Shown: piece after piece, positions 25,046-32,578 of the stretch
Numbering within the stretch: position 1 is the first letter of the stretch
Layout: every line of letters starts with the position of its first letter
From: an uncultured Oscillospiraceae bacterium
Lineage (GTDB): Bacteria; Bacillota; Clostridia; Oscillospirales; Oscillospiraceae
Assembly (NCBI GenBank): GCA_934659425.1
Contig: CAKUHU010000002.1
Span: forward strand, 124,001-188,000
Length of the DNA: 64,000 bases
Direction: 5' to 3'
The notes under the pieces: generated by a model
Told to the model about the DNA's origin: nothing
The model's database searches: none
The model's input: only the letters and a program-made list of their open reading frames with translations
Made by a program: the position numbers and the translations under genes

Positions 25046-25140
25046 CTCTGCAAAAACCGCTGATTTAGCAGTTGGATCTGGGCCCCGCGACCCAAACGCG
25101 GGACATGGATCCAAGTGCTAAAGAACGGGACTTTGCAGAG
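25046..25140 (+). ncRNA. Three-tier stem-loop leader of pnp
   Basis: Three nested helices fold the 95 nt before pnp. The outer one is CTCTGCAAA (25046-25054) with TTTGCAGAG (25132-25140). The middle one is 25064-25078 with 25108-25122, 15 bp with one mismatch. The apical one is CCCGCG (25084-25089) with CGCGGG (25097-25102), closing a 7-nt loop. The ribosome site (AGGAGG at about 25149) lies just outside the structure. In E. coli and some other bacteria a pnp leader duplex is the target of RNase III and PNPase autocontrol; a like role is inferred here. Confidence 0.7.
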
Positions 25141-25160
25141 GGAGAAGAAGGAGGACAAAC

Positions 25161-27302
25161 ATGTCAACCATTATCACCCATAAGCAATTCCCCAATGAGC
25201 GCACCTACACCATGGATCTGTGCGGACGCCCCCTCTCCATCCAGGTGGGCAAGGTGGCCGAGCTGGCCTCCGCCTCCGCCATGGTCACTTATGGCGAGAC
25301 CACCGTTATGGTGGCCGTTACCGCCGCACCACGCCCCCGGGATGGGGTGGACTTCTTCCCTCTGAGCGTGGACTTTGAGGAGAAGCTGTACGCCGTGGGC
25401 CGGATCCCTGGCTCCTTCCTCCGCAGGGAGGGGCAGCCCTCCCTGCCTGCCGTGCTGGCCAGCCGGGTCATCGACCGGTCCATCCGGCCCCTGTTCCCCT
25501 ATGACTTCCGCAACGATGTGGTGGTGACCTGCACCGTGATGAGCCTGGACCGGGACTGCTCTCCTGAGGTCACCGCCATGATCGGTACCTCCGCCTGCCT
25601 GGCCATCTCCAACATCCCCTGGGCCGGCCCCATCGGCTGCCTGGAGATGGGCTATGTGGACGGACAGATCGTCTATAACCCCAACCAGGAGCAGAAGCAC
25701 GCCTCCGTCCTGGACCTGACCGTGGCTGCCACCAAGGAGAAGGTCATCATGATCGAGGCCGGCGCTAAGGAGTTGCCCGATGACATCATGTACGATGCCA
25801 TTGTCAAGGCCCACGAGGAGATCCAGAAGCAGATCGAGCTCATCAACACCATGGTCTCCGAGATCGGCAAGGAGAAGATGACCTACGACCACGCCGCTTT
25901 CGATCAGGAGCTCTTCGACAAGATCGTTGCCGACTTCCTGCCCGAGGCCCAGGCCGCTATGGACACCGATGACAAGAACATCCGGGAAGAGCGCTGGAAC
26001 GCCATGATTGAGAAGTGGCATGAGAAGTATCTGGAAGACCACCCCGATATGGATCAGTACCTGGAGGAGATCACCTACAAGTTCCAGAAGAAGATTGTCA
26101 AGGCTTGGCTGCTGGAGGGCCACCGGGTGGACGGCCGGCAGAAGAACGAGATCCGCCCGCTGGCCGCCGAGGTGGGCATCCTACCCCGGGTCCACGGCTC
26201 TGGCCTCTTTACCCGAGGCCAGACTCAGGTGCTCTCCATCTGTACGCTGAATACCCTGAGTGCCTGTCAGAAGCTGGACACCATCTGGGAGGAGGAAGAG
26301 GTGCGTTACATGCACCACTACAACTTCCCCGCCTACTCCACCGGCGAGGCCCGGGGCGCCCGGTCCACCAACCGCCGGGAGAAGGGACACGGCGCCTTGG
26401 CCCAGCGGGCCTTGGAGCCTGTCATCCCCAGCGCGGACGAGTTCCCCTACGCCATCCGCGTGGTGTCTGAGGTACTCTCCTCCAATGGCTCTACCTCCCA
26501 AGGCTCCATTTGCGGCTCCACCCTGGCCCTGATGGATGCCGGCGTGCCCATCAAGGCCCCCGTAGCCGGTATCTCCTGCGGTCTCATCCAGGATGACGAC
26601 GGCTCCTTCACCACCTTTATCGACATCCAGGGCGTGGAGGACTTCCACGGCGAGATGGACTTCAAGGTGGCCGGCACCAAGGCGGGCATCACCGCCATCC
26701 AGATGGACATCAAAAACGACGGTTTGTCCCACGCCATCATCAAGGAGGCGCTGGACATCACCCGGGACGCCCGTTACGCCATCCTGGACGAGATCATGCT
26801 GCCTTGTATCTCACGCCCCCGGGACGAGGTCTCCCCCTATGCCCCCAAGATGTTCAAGATGAAGATCGATGTGGATAAGATCCGGGAGGTCATCGGCTCC
26901 GGCGGCAAGGTGATCCAGAAGATTTGTGCCGAATCGGGGGCCAAGGTAGACGTGGAGGAGGACGGCACCATTTATATTTCCGGTGTGGACGCCTCTTCCT
27001 GCGACGCGGCCAAGAAGATGATTGAGACCATCGTCTTTGTCCCCGAGGTGGGGTCTCTCTACTACGGCAAGGTGGTCCGCATTATGCCCTTCGGCGCCTT
27101 CGTGGAGCTGGCCCCCGGCAAGGACGGTATGGTCCACATCTCCAAGCTGGCTGAGCACCGGGTGGAGAAGTGCGAGGATGTGGTCAACATCGGCGACATG
27201 ATTTGGGTGAAGGTCACCGAGATTGACGAGAAGGGCCGGGTCAACCTGAGCTATAAGGATGCCCTCCGGGAGATTAAGAATAACCCCGGGCTAAAGAAAT
27301 AA
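25161..27302 (+). CDS. pnp: Polyribonucleotide nucleotidyltransferase (PNPase)
   Basis: PNPase degrades RNA 3' to 5' by phosphorolysis and takes part in mRNA decay and RNA quality control. The 713 residues contain both RNase PH-like domains (about 10-220 and 315-540; GETTVMVAVTAAPRPRDGVDFFPL, FSTGEARGARSTNRREKGHGAL), the connecting helical domain, a KH domain (about 555-615, KIREVIGSGGKVIQKIC) and an S1 domain (about 625-700, GKVVRIMPFGAFVELAPGKDGMVHISKL). AAGGAGG precedes the ATG. Terminator and leader suggest tight control. Confidence 0.97.
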   Translation: MSTIITHKQFPNERTYTMDLCGRPLSIQVGKVAELASASAMVTYGETTVMVAVTAAPRPRDGVDFFPLSVDFEEKLYAVGRIPGSFLRREGQPSLPAVLASRVIDRSIRPLFPYDFRNDVVVTCTVMSLDRDCSPEVTAMIGTSACLAISNIPWAGPIGCLEMGYVDGQIVYNPNQEQKHASVLDLTVAATKEKVIMIEAGAKELPDDIMYDAIVKAHEEIQKQIELINTMVSEIGKEKMTYDHAAFDQELFDKIVADFLPEAQAAMDTDDKNIREERWNAMIEKWHEKYLEDHPDMDQYLEEITYKFQKKIVKAWLLEGHRVDGRQKNEIRPLAAEVGILPRVHGSGLFTRGQTQVLSICTLNTLSACQKLDTIWEEEEVRYMHHYNFPAYSTGEARGARSTNRREKGHGALAQRALEPVIPSADEFPYAIRVVSEVLSSNGSTSQGSICGSTLALMDAGVPIKAPVAGISCGLIQDDDGSFTTFIDIQGVEDFHGEMDFKVAGTKAGITAIQMDIKNDGLSHAIIKEALDITRDARYAILDEIMLPCISRPRDEVSPYAPKMFKMKIDVDKIREVIGSGGKVIQKICAESGAKVDVEEDGTIYISGVDASSCDAAKKMIETIVFVPEVGSLYYGKVVRIMPFGAFVELAPGKDGMVHISKLAEHRVEKCEDVVNIGDMIWVKVTEIDEKGRVNLSYKDALREIKNNPGLKK

Positions 27303-27311
27303 GAACTGTCT

Positions 27312-27348
27312 AACGGCCGTCTCCTGTGATGGAGACGGCCGTTTTTTT
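27312..27348 (+). terminator. Intrinsic terminator of pnp
   Basis: AACGGCCGTCTCC and GGAGACGGCCGTT around TGTGAT, then seven T. Confidence 0.93.
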
Positions 27349-27371
27349 GAAAAGATGTGAGGCAGTACTCC

Positions 27372-27400
27372 TTGTATTTTCCTGTTTGATACGTTATACT
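27372..27400 (+). promoter_or_regulatory. Promoter of the D-2-hydroxyacid dehydrogenase gene
   Basis: TTGTAT (27372-27377), 17-nt spacer, TATACT (27395-27400). Confidence 0.65.
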
Positions 27401-27455
27401 TTTACATATGAAAATCTTGCAAGATTGTGGCGTCTTGCATAGGGAGGAACAAGAA

Positions 27456-28436
27456 GTGAAAGTTATTCTGTTTGGCCAGGTGGGGCAGGCCAATTCCACC
27501 TGTAAAAAGCTGGAAGAGGAGTTGGGGATGGAGGTTGAGATCCACCAAGAGCCCCTGACCAAAGAAAATCTCCACCTGGTCCATGGATTTGATGCGCTGA
27601 ATATTGATTACATGCCTATGAACGCCGATTTCCTGCAGGCTATCAAGGACACCGGGGTGAAGTATGTCTCTACCCGGTCAGTGGGCTACGATCTGATCGA
27701 CCTGGATGCGGCCAAACGGATCGGGCTGAAAATGGGCAACTCTTCTTACTCTCCCCACAATGTAGCGGAGTATACTGTTATGCTGATTCTGATGTGTGTG
27801 CGCAACGCGAAGCGGCATCTGGACGGCTATGTCTACCAGGATTTCTATACTCCGGATAAGCAGGGCAGAATGTTGGGAAATACTACGGTTGGTGTGCTGG
27901 GCACCGGCCGTATTGGCACCACGGTGATTCGTATCCTCCACGCTTTTGGCTGCAGGATCCTGGCCTACGACCTCTATCCCAATGAGGAAGTGAAGCAGTA
28001 TGCCGAATATGTCGCTCTGGACACCCTTCTGGCCCAAAGCGACATAATCACTCTCCATATGCCTTCCACCAAGGAAAATCGCCATATGATCAACGCCGAG
28101 AGTGTGGCCAAAATGAAGAAGGGAGCTCTGCTGGTCAACACCGCCCGGGGCGCCCTGGTGGAGACCGATACTGTGCTGGAGGGGCTGGAGAGCGGTCAGC
28201 TGGGCGGGGCGGCTCTGGACGTGCTGGAGGAAGAGGTCCCCTATTATAAGAGAAACTGTGCCGGCGAGGTCATCAAAAGCCGCAGTATGAACGCTCTTCA
28301 GGGAATGCCCAACGTGATTCTCACCGGACACAACGCATGGAACACGGTGGATGCCTCAGATGAGACGCTGGAAAATTCTCTCCGGAGCTGCTATTGGGAA
28401 CTGACTGGCCAGGAGAATCCCTATCGCTTGGTTTGA
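27456..28436 (+). CDS. D-2-hydroxyacid dehydrogenase, VanH/D-lactate dehydrogenase-like
   Basis: A 326-residue NAD-dependent D-lactate dehydrogenase-type enzyme. It has YVSTRSVGYDLIDLDAAKRIG and YSPHNVAEYTVMLILMCVRN in the catalytic domain, the Rossmann motif VGVLGTGRIGTTVI, and catalytic residues in VNTARGALV (Arg), LDVLEEE (Glu) and LTGHNAWNT (His). The sequence style is close to VanH and fermentative D-LDH. No D-Ala-D-Lac ligase or VanX-like dipeptidase is near, so fermentation of pyruvate to D-lactate, or a related 2-oxoacid, is the likely role. The GTG at 27456 follows GGGAGG; the frame is open upstream to 27408. Confidence 0.88.
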   Translation: MKVILFGQVGQANSTCKKLEEELGMEVEIHQEPLTKENLHLVHGFDALNIDYMPMNADFLQAIKDTGVKYVSTRSVGYDLIDLDAAKRIGLKMGNSSYSPHNVAEYTVMLILMCVRNAKRHLDGYVYQDFYTPDKQGRMLGNTTVGVLGTGRIGTTVIRILHAFGCRILAYDLYPNEEVKQYAEYVALDTLLAQSDIITLHMPSTKENRHMINAESVAKMKKGALLVNTARGALVETDTVLEGLESGQLGGAALDVLEEEVPYYKRNCAGEVIKSRSMNALQGMPNVILTGHNAWNTVDASDETLENSLRSCYWELTGQENPYRLV

Positions 28437-28463
28437 TACTGTGAGGATTTTAGCGGCAGAGCG

Positions 28464-28492
28464 TTGACGAAAGGGAAAAAATACTATAAAAT
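28464..28492 (+). promoter_or_regulatory. Promoter of crt
   Basis: TTGACG (28464-28469), 17-nt spacer, TAAAAT (28487-28492), 73 bp before the ATG. Confidence 0.65.
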
Positions 28493-28565
28493 GAGACGCA
28501 GGAAGCAGCTTGGATATATAGGCTGAAAAAGTACATCACATTGACCAGTAGGAGGTAGTATTCCG

Positions 28566-29345
28566 ATGAACAATTTGCTTTTGGAAGTAAAGGACGGCGT
28601 GGCCGTCATCAGCATCAACCGCCCCCAGGCCTTGAATGCCCTGAACAGCGAGACCCTCATCGAACTGGACGCCTGTGTCAGCGAAGTGGAGAAGAATGAT
28701 GACGTAAAGGTGGTCATTCTCACCGGAGCTGGGGAGAAGTCTTTTGTGGCCGGAGCGGACATCGGCGAGATGCTGCCTCTGACCGCCGTGGAGGGCAAGG
28801 CTTTTGGACGTCTGGGCAACGACGTGTTTTTGAAGATCGAGCGGCTTTCCAAGCCCGTGATCGCTGCGGTGAACGGCTTCGCTCTGGGCGGCGGCTGTGA
28901 GCTGGCGATGTCCTGTGACATCCGCCTGGCCAGCGAGAAGGCCAAGTTCGGCCAGCCCGAGGTGGGCCTGGGCATCACCCCCGGTTTCGGAGGCACTCAG
29001 CGTTTGGCCCGCATTGTGGGTACCGGCAAGGCCATGGAGCTGATTCTCACCGCCAAGACCATCAACGCCGCCGAGGCGGAAAAGATCGGCCTTGTGAATG
29101 CCGTCTATCCTCCGGAGGAGCTGATGGATAAGGCGGTTGAGATGGCCAAGGCCATCGCCGCCAACGCCCAGATCGCTGTCCGGGAGTGCAAGGCTTGTAT
29201 CCGCCGGGGCATCCAGACGGATATTGACACCGGCATCGCTTACGAGACCGAGGCCTTTGGCCTGTGCTTCTCCACTGCCGACCAGAAGGAGGGCATGTCC
29301 GCCTTCGTGGAAAAGCGCAAGGAGAAGAACTTCATCGGCAAATAA
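28566..29345 (+). CDS. crt: Crotonase-family enoyl-CoA hydratase (Crt type)
   Basis: Crotonase hydrates crotonyl-CoA or acts in reverse on 3-hydroxybutyryl-CoA in the clostridial butyrate pathway. The 259 residues include the oxyanion-hole segments KSFVAGADIGEM and NGFALGGGCELAMSCD, with catalytic Glu in GGGCELA and in FGQPEVGLGITPGFGGTQRLAR. GGAGG lies before the ATG at 28566. Butyrate partners (hbd, thl, bcd-etf) are not in view, so the substrate is inferred from the family. It has its own promoter and terminator, hence is a single-gene unit. Confidence 0.9.
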   Translation: MNNLLLEVKDGVAVISINRPQALNALNSETLIELDACVSEVEKNDDVKVVILTGAGEKSFVAGADIGEMLPLTAVEGKAFGRLGNDVFLKIERLSKPVIAAVNGFALGGGCELAMSCDIRLASEKAKFGQPEVGLGITPGFGGTQRLARIVGTGKAMELILTAKTINAAEAEKIGLVNAVYPPEELMDKAVEMAKAIAANAQIAVRECKACIRRGIQTDIDTGIAYETEAFGLCFSTADQKEGMSAFVEKRKEKNFIGK

Positions 29346-29362
29346 ACGAAAAGCTTGTCTGA

Positions 29363-29398
29363 AAAAATGGGGACGGCAGTTTTGCCGTCCCCATTTTG
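29363..29398 (+). terminator. Intrinsic terminator of crt
   Basis: AAAATGGGGACGGC and GCCGTCCCCATTTT around AGTTTT; the stem itself supplies the T-run. Confidence 0.85.
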
Positions 29399-29527
29399 CG
29401 GTTTGAGGAGGGGGGGCTTGTCCCTGCCTCTGGTATCATGTGTCCCTTTATGGTATAATACTCTCAAAGCGCGGCCCTTGCGCCGCCCGACACCAGCGGG
29501 ATAGGAAAGGGAAAGGAGGACTGCTCT

Positions 29528-32152
29528 ATGGACAAGCTTACTGTGGGGCTCTTGGCCCATGTGGACGCGGGAAAGACCACGCTGTCCGAGGCCCTGCTGT
29601 ACCAGGGCGGCAGTCTCCGCCGGCTGGGGCGGGTGGATCACGCCGACGCCTTCCTGGACTCCGAGACACTGGAGCGGGAACGGGGCATCACCATTTTTTC
29701 CAAACAGGCGGTCCTGACCTGGGGAGATGTAGAGTGGACCCTTTTGGACACCCCAGGACATGTGGACTTTTCCGCGGAGACGGAACGGACGCTCCAGGTG
29801 TTGGACTGCGCCATTTTGGTGGTCTCCGGTCCGGACGGTCCCCAGGGGCACACCTTGACCCTCTGGAGACTTTTGGAGCGCCACAGAGTGCCCACTTTTC
29901 TCTTTCTCAATAAAATGGATCAGCCTGGGACAGACCAAGCCGGCCTGCTGCAAAAACTGAAAACAGTTCTCTCTGACAACATCCTGGATTTTTCCCACTG
30001 CGATGGGGAGCCTTTTTGGGAGGAAGTCGCGCTGGGGGACGAGGGGGCGCTGGAGGAGTATATAGAGACGGGGCGTCTCTCGGACGGTACCCTTCGGGAA
30101 ATGATAGGGATTCGGAAATGCTTCCCCTGCTTTTTTGGCTCTGCGTTGAAGGTAGAGGGGGTCCGTGCCCTACTGGACGGTTTGGCACGTTTTGCCCCGA
30201 GGCCCCACCGGGGAGAGGTGTTTGGGGCCAGGGTCTACAAAATATCCCGAGATCCCCAGGGGGCGCGGCTGACCCATTTAAAACTTACCGGCGGTACGCT
30301 GAAGGTGAAAGCGGCGCCCCTTTCCCAGAGCGGAGAAAAGGTGGATCAGATCCGGATCTATTCCGGGGCCAAATTCACATTGACAGATGAGGCCGGGGCG
30401 GGTACAGTGTGTGCCGTCACCGGGCTGACCACTACCTATCCGGGTCAAGCTCTTGGAGCAGAGGGAGCTTGGGCCCCGCCCACCTTAGAGCCTGCCCTTG
30501 CCTACCAGCTCATTTTGTCTGCGGGGGCCGATCCCCACACCGTTTTTCCCAAGCTGAAGCTCCTGGCCGAGGAGGATCCGCAGCTTCATTTGGAGTGGAA
30601 CGAGGCGCTGGGAGAGATCCATGTCCGGCTCATGGGGCAAGTCCAGGCGGAGGTGCTGAAGCGGCTGATTGCAGACCGTTTCGGGATAGAGGTGGATTTT
30701 GGACCCGGGAATGTGGTCTACCGGGAGACCATCACCGCTGCTGTGGAGGGAGTGGGCCATTTTGAGCCGCTCCGCCACTATGCGGAGGTCCACCTGCTTC
30801 TGGAACCGCTCCCTCTGGGCAGCGGCCTTCAATTTGCCACAGCCTGCTCTGAGGACCAGTTGGACCGCAGCTGGCAGCGGTTGATCTTGACCCATCTGGC
30901 GGAAAAGCCCCATCGGGGGGTGCTCACGGGTTCAGCCATTACAGATATGAAGATCACTTTGATCGCGGGTCGGGCCCACGAGAAGCACACCGAGGGCGGT
31001 GATTTTCGCCAAGCCACCTATCGGGCGGTGCGGCAGGGCCTTATGAAGGCCCAGAGCGTCCTGCTGGAGCCTTGGTATGTCTTTCGGCTGGAGCTGCCCA
31101 GCGGTAGCCTGGGCCGGGCTTTGGCCGATCTTCAGCGTATGGGCGGAGAGATGGACGAGCCCCAGAGCGTGGGAGAGGAGACAGTCCTCACCGGCGGGGC
31201 CCCGGTATCTGCCCTCCGGGATTACAACAGGGAGGTGGCCGCCTATACCAGGGGACGGGGGCGGCTCACCTGTGCTCCGGGCGGCTACCGCCCCTGTGCC
31301 GATCAAGACGAGATCGTCTCTACCTTCGCTTACGACGCAGAGAGGGATGTGGATGACCCCGTGGGGTCCGTATTCTGTGCCCACGGCGCAGGGTACAATG
31401 TGGCATGGGATCAGGTTGAGCGGCATATGCACCTGCCCGCTTGGGAGTTCCCCCCCTTCCCGCAGGAGGCTCCTCCGTCCTCTGCCCCTGTGCGCCCCGT
31501 CCCCCGGACGGGGAGTTTGGCGGAGGATAAGGAGCTGAGGTCCATCTTTGAGAGGACCTACGGGGCTATCAAGCCTCGGGCCTTTCAGCCGCCGCCCAAG
31601 GAGCATCGCCCTGCCTCAGGCGGGGGAAAGCGGACCGCTGCTCCAACTCTCGCCGGCCCGGAATATCTGCTGGTGGATGGCTATAACATCATTTTTGCGT
31701 GGGAGGATCTGAAAGCGGTGGCCCGGGAGAACCTGGATGCGGCCAGAAAGATCTTGATGGATGTCTTGAGCAATTATCAGGGCTTTCGTCAAAACCGGGT
31801 CATTTTGGTGTTTGATGCGTATAAAGTTCCCCAGGGTACCGGCTCGGTGACCCGGTATCACAATATCCATGTGGTATACACAAAAGAGGCGGAGACGGCA
31901 GATGCGTATATAGAGAAGGTGAGCTACCGGCTTTCCCAGGAGAAATATCGAGTTCGGGTGGCCACCTCGGATGCCGCCGAGCAGTTCATTATTCTGGGCC
32001 ATGGCGCGCTGCGCCTCTCCGCCCAGGATCTCCGAACGGAGGTGGAGCGCACCCAGGGAGAGATTGCCGCCATTCTCCGAAAGAACAATCTGAATCTGCC
32101 CCGGGAGCCCATGAGGGCCGCCTTTCAGCGGGCGGAGGAGGACAGCATATAA
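29528..32152 (+). CDS. TetM/EF-G-like ribosomal GTPase fused to a Rae1/YacP (NYN) endoribonuclease
   Basis: The 874-residue protein has two parts. Residues 1 to about 640 follow the TetM/EF-G plan: G1 GLLAHVDAGKTTLSEAL, ERERGITIFSK, LLDTPGHVDFSAE, FLFLNKMDQPG, a domain II beta-barrel, and domains III-V. After a Pro-rich linker (about 640-710), residues 712-874 form a complete YacP/Rae1 domain: EYLLVDGYNIIFAWEDL, VILVFDAYKVPQGTG, VVYTKEAETADAYIE and VATSDAAEQFIILGHGA, with the Asp residues of a PIN/NYN active site. Rae1 of B. subtilis cuts mRNA in the ribosomal A site. The domain IV tip lacks the YSPVST loop that tetracycline protection proteins use (GRAHEKHTEGGDFRQATYRA instead), so drug resistance is doubtful. 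AAAGGAGG precedes the ATG. Confidence 0.88.
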   Translation: MDKLTVGLLAHVDAGKTTLSEALLYQGGSLRRLGRVDHADAFLDSETLERERGITIFSKQAVLTWGDVEWTLLDTPGHVDFSAETERTLQVLDCAILVVSGPDGPQGHTLTLWRLLERHRVPTFLFLNKMDQPGTDQAGLLQKLKTVLSDNILDFSHCDGEPFWEEVALGDEGALEEYIETGRLSDGTLREMIGIRKCFPCFFGSALKVEGVRALLDGLARFAPRPHRGEVFGARVYKISRDPQGARLTHLKLTGGTLKVKAAPLSQSGEKVDQIRIYSGAKFTLTDEAGAGTVCAVTGLTTTYPGQALGAEGAWAPPTLEPALAYQLILSAGADPHTVFPKLKLLAEEDPQLHLEWNEALGEIHVRLMGQVQAEVLKRLIADRFGIEVDFGPGNVVYRETITAAVEGVGHFEPLRHYAEVHLLLEPLPLGSGLQFATACSEDQLDRSWQRLILTHLAEKPHRGVLTGSAITDMKITLIAGRAHEKHTEGGDFRQATYRAVRQGLMKAQSVLLEPWYVFRLELPSGSLGRALADLQRMGGEMDEPQSVGEETVLTGGAPVSALRDYNREVAAYTRGRGRLTCAPGGYRPCADQDEIVSTFAYDAERDVDDPVGSVFCAHGAGYNVAWDQVERHMHLPAWEFPPFPQEAPPSSAPVRPVPRTGSLAEDKELRSIFERTYGAIKPRAFQPPPKEHRPASGGGKRTAAPTLAGPEYLLVDGYNIIFAWEDLKAVARENLDAARKILMDVLSNYQGFRQNRVILVFDAYKVPQGTGSVTRYHNIHVVYTKEAETADAYIEKVSYRLSQEKYRVRVATSDAAEQFIILGHGALRLSAQDLRTEVERTQGEIAAILRKNNLNLPREPMRAAFQRAEEDSI

Positions 32153-32190
32153 AAAACCAAGGAGAGGCATTTGCCTCTCCTTGGTTTTTC
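32151..32190 (+). terminator. Intrinsic terminator of the GTPase-Rae1 gene
   Basis: An 18-bp stem, AAAAACCAAGGAGAGGCA and its complement, around TT, ending in T5. It overlaps the stop codon region. Confidence 0.93.
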
Positions 32191-32523
32191 TTTTCTCCCT
32201 TTTAAGTTAATTGTTGCTACTGCATAGATGGACAATCCCAATGCAGATTTATTCAATGAATGTATGTTGCTTGTTTGACTGTATATCAAGGTAATGGCAA
32301 TGTATAGTACCTCCCAGTTCTCTGATTTAAAATTTATATTTTTTCTGCCCACAAAGACAAATAAAAATAGGATACCCTGTTTCAAAGAGTATCCTCGAAT
32401 GGACTTGACTATTTATTCGTGTATTCCGAATTTTATTCACGATTATACATACCAACATTTATCTTGAAAAGGGACTAAATTTATTCCGAGTTGTAAAGAG
32501 GCAAAATGGAGAGAAATTATTTT
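32191..32523. other. AT-rich spacer without a supported gene
   Basis: The stretch has much lower GC than the flanks. The only structure seen is a small hairpin (AGGATAC at about 32370 with GTATCCT at about 32390). A frame on the minus strand starting at 32385 has no ribosome site and runs backwards through the terminator and into the GTPase-Rae1 gene, so it is not called. Confidence 0.5.
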
Positions 32524-32560
32524 AAAAAGCACCCGCTGTTTGAAACAGCGGGTGCTTTGA
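32524..32560 (-). terminator. Intrinsic terminator of the SLH protein gene
   Basis: AAAGCACCCGCTGTTT (32526-32541) pairs with AAACAGCGGGTGCTTT (32543-32558); on the minus strand it ends in T5. Confidence 0.9.
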
Positions 32561-32578
32561 AAGGGCGGAGAAAGAGGA

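Noticed and set aside
27456..28436. Vancomycin-resistance locus
   Set aside because: Only the dehydrogenase is present; no ligase, dipeptidase or two-component genes are near.
29528..32152. Reading the GTPase fusion as a tetracycline-resistance gene
   Set aside because: The tip loop typical of ribosomal protection proteins is missing and an endoribonuclease domain is attached; resistance cannot be claimed from the sequence.
32125..32385. 86-codon frame on the minus strand
   Set aside because: It reads through the terminator and the 3' end of the opposite gene, has no ribosome site and no recognisable content.
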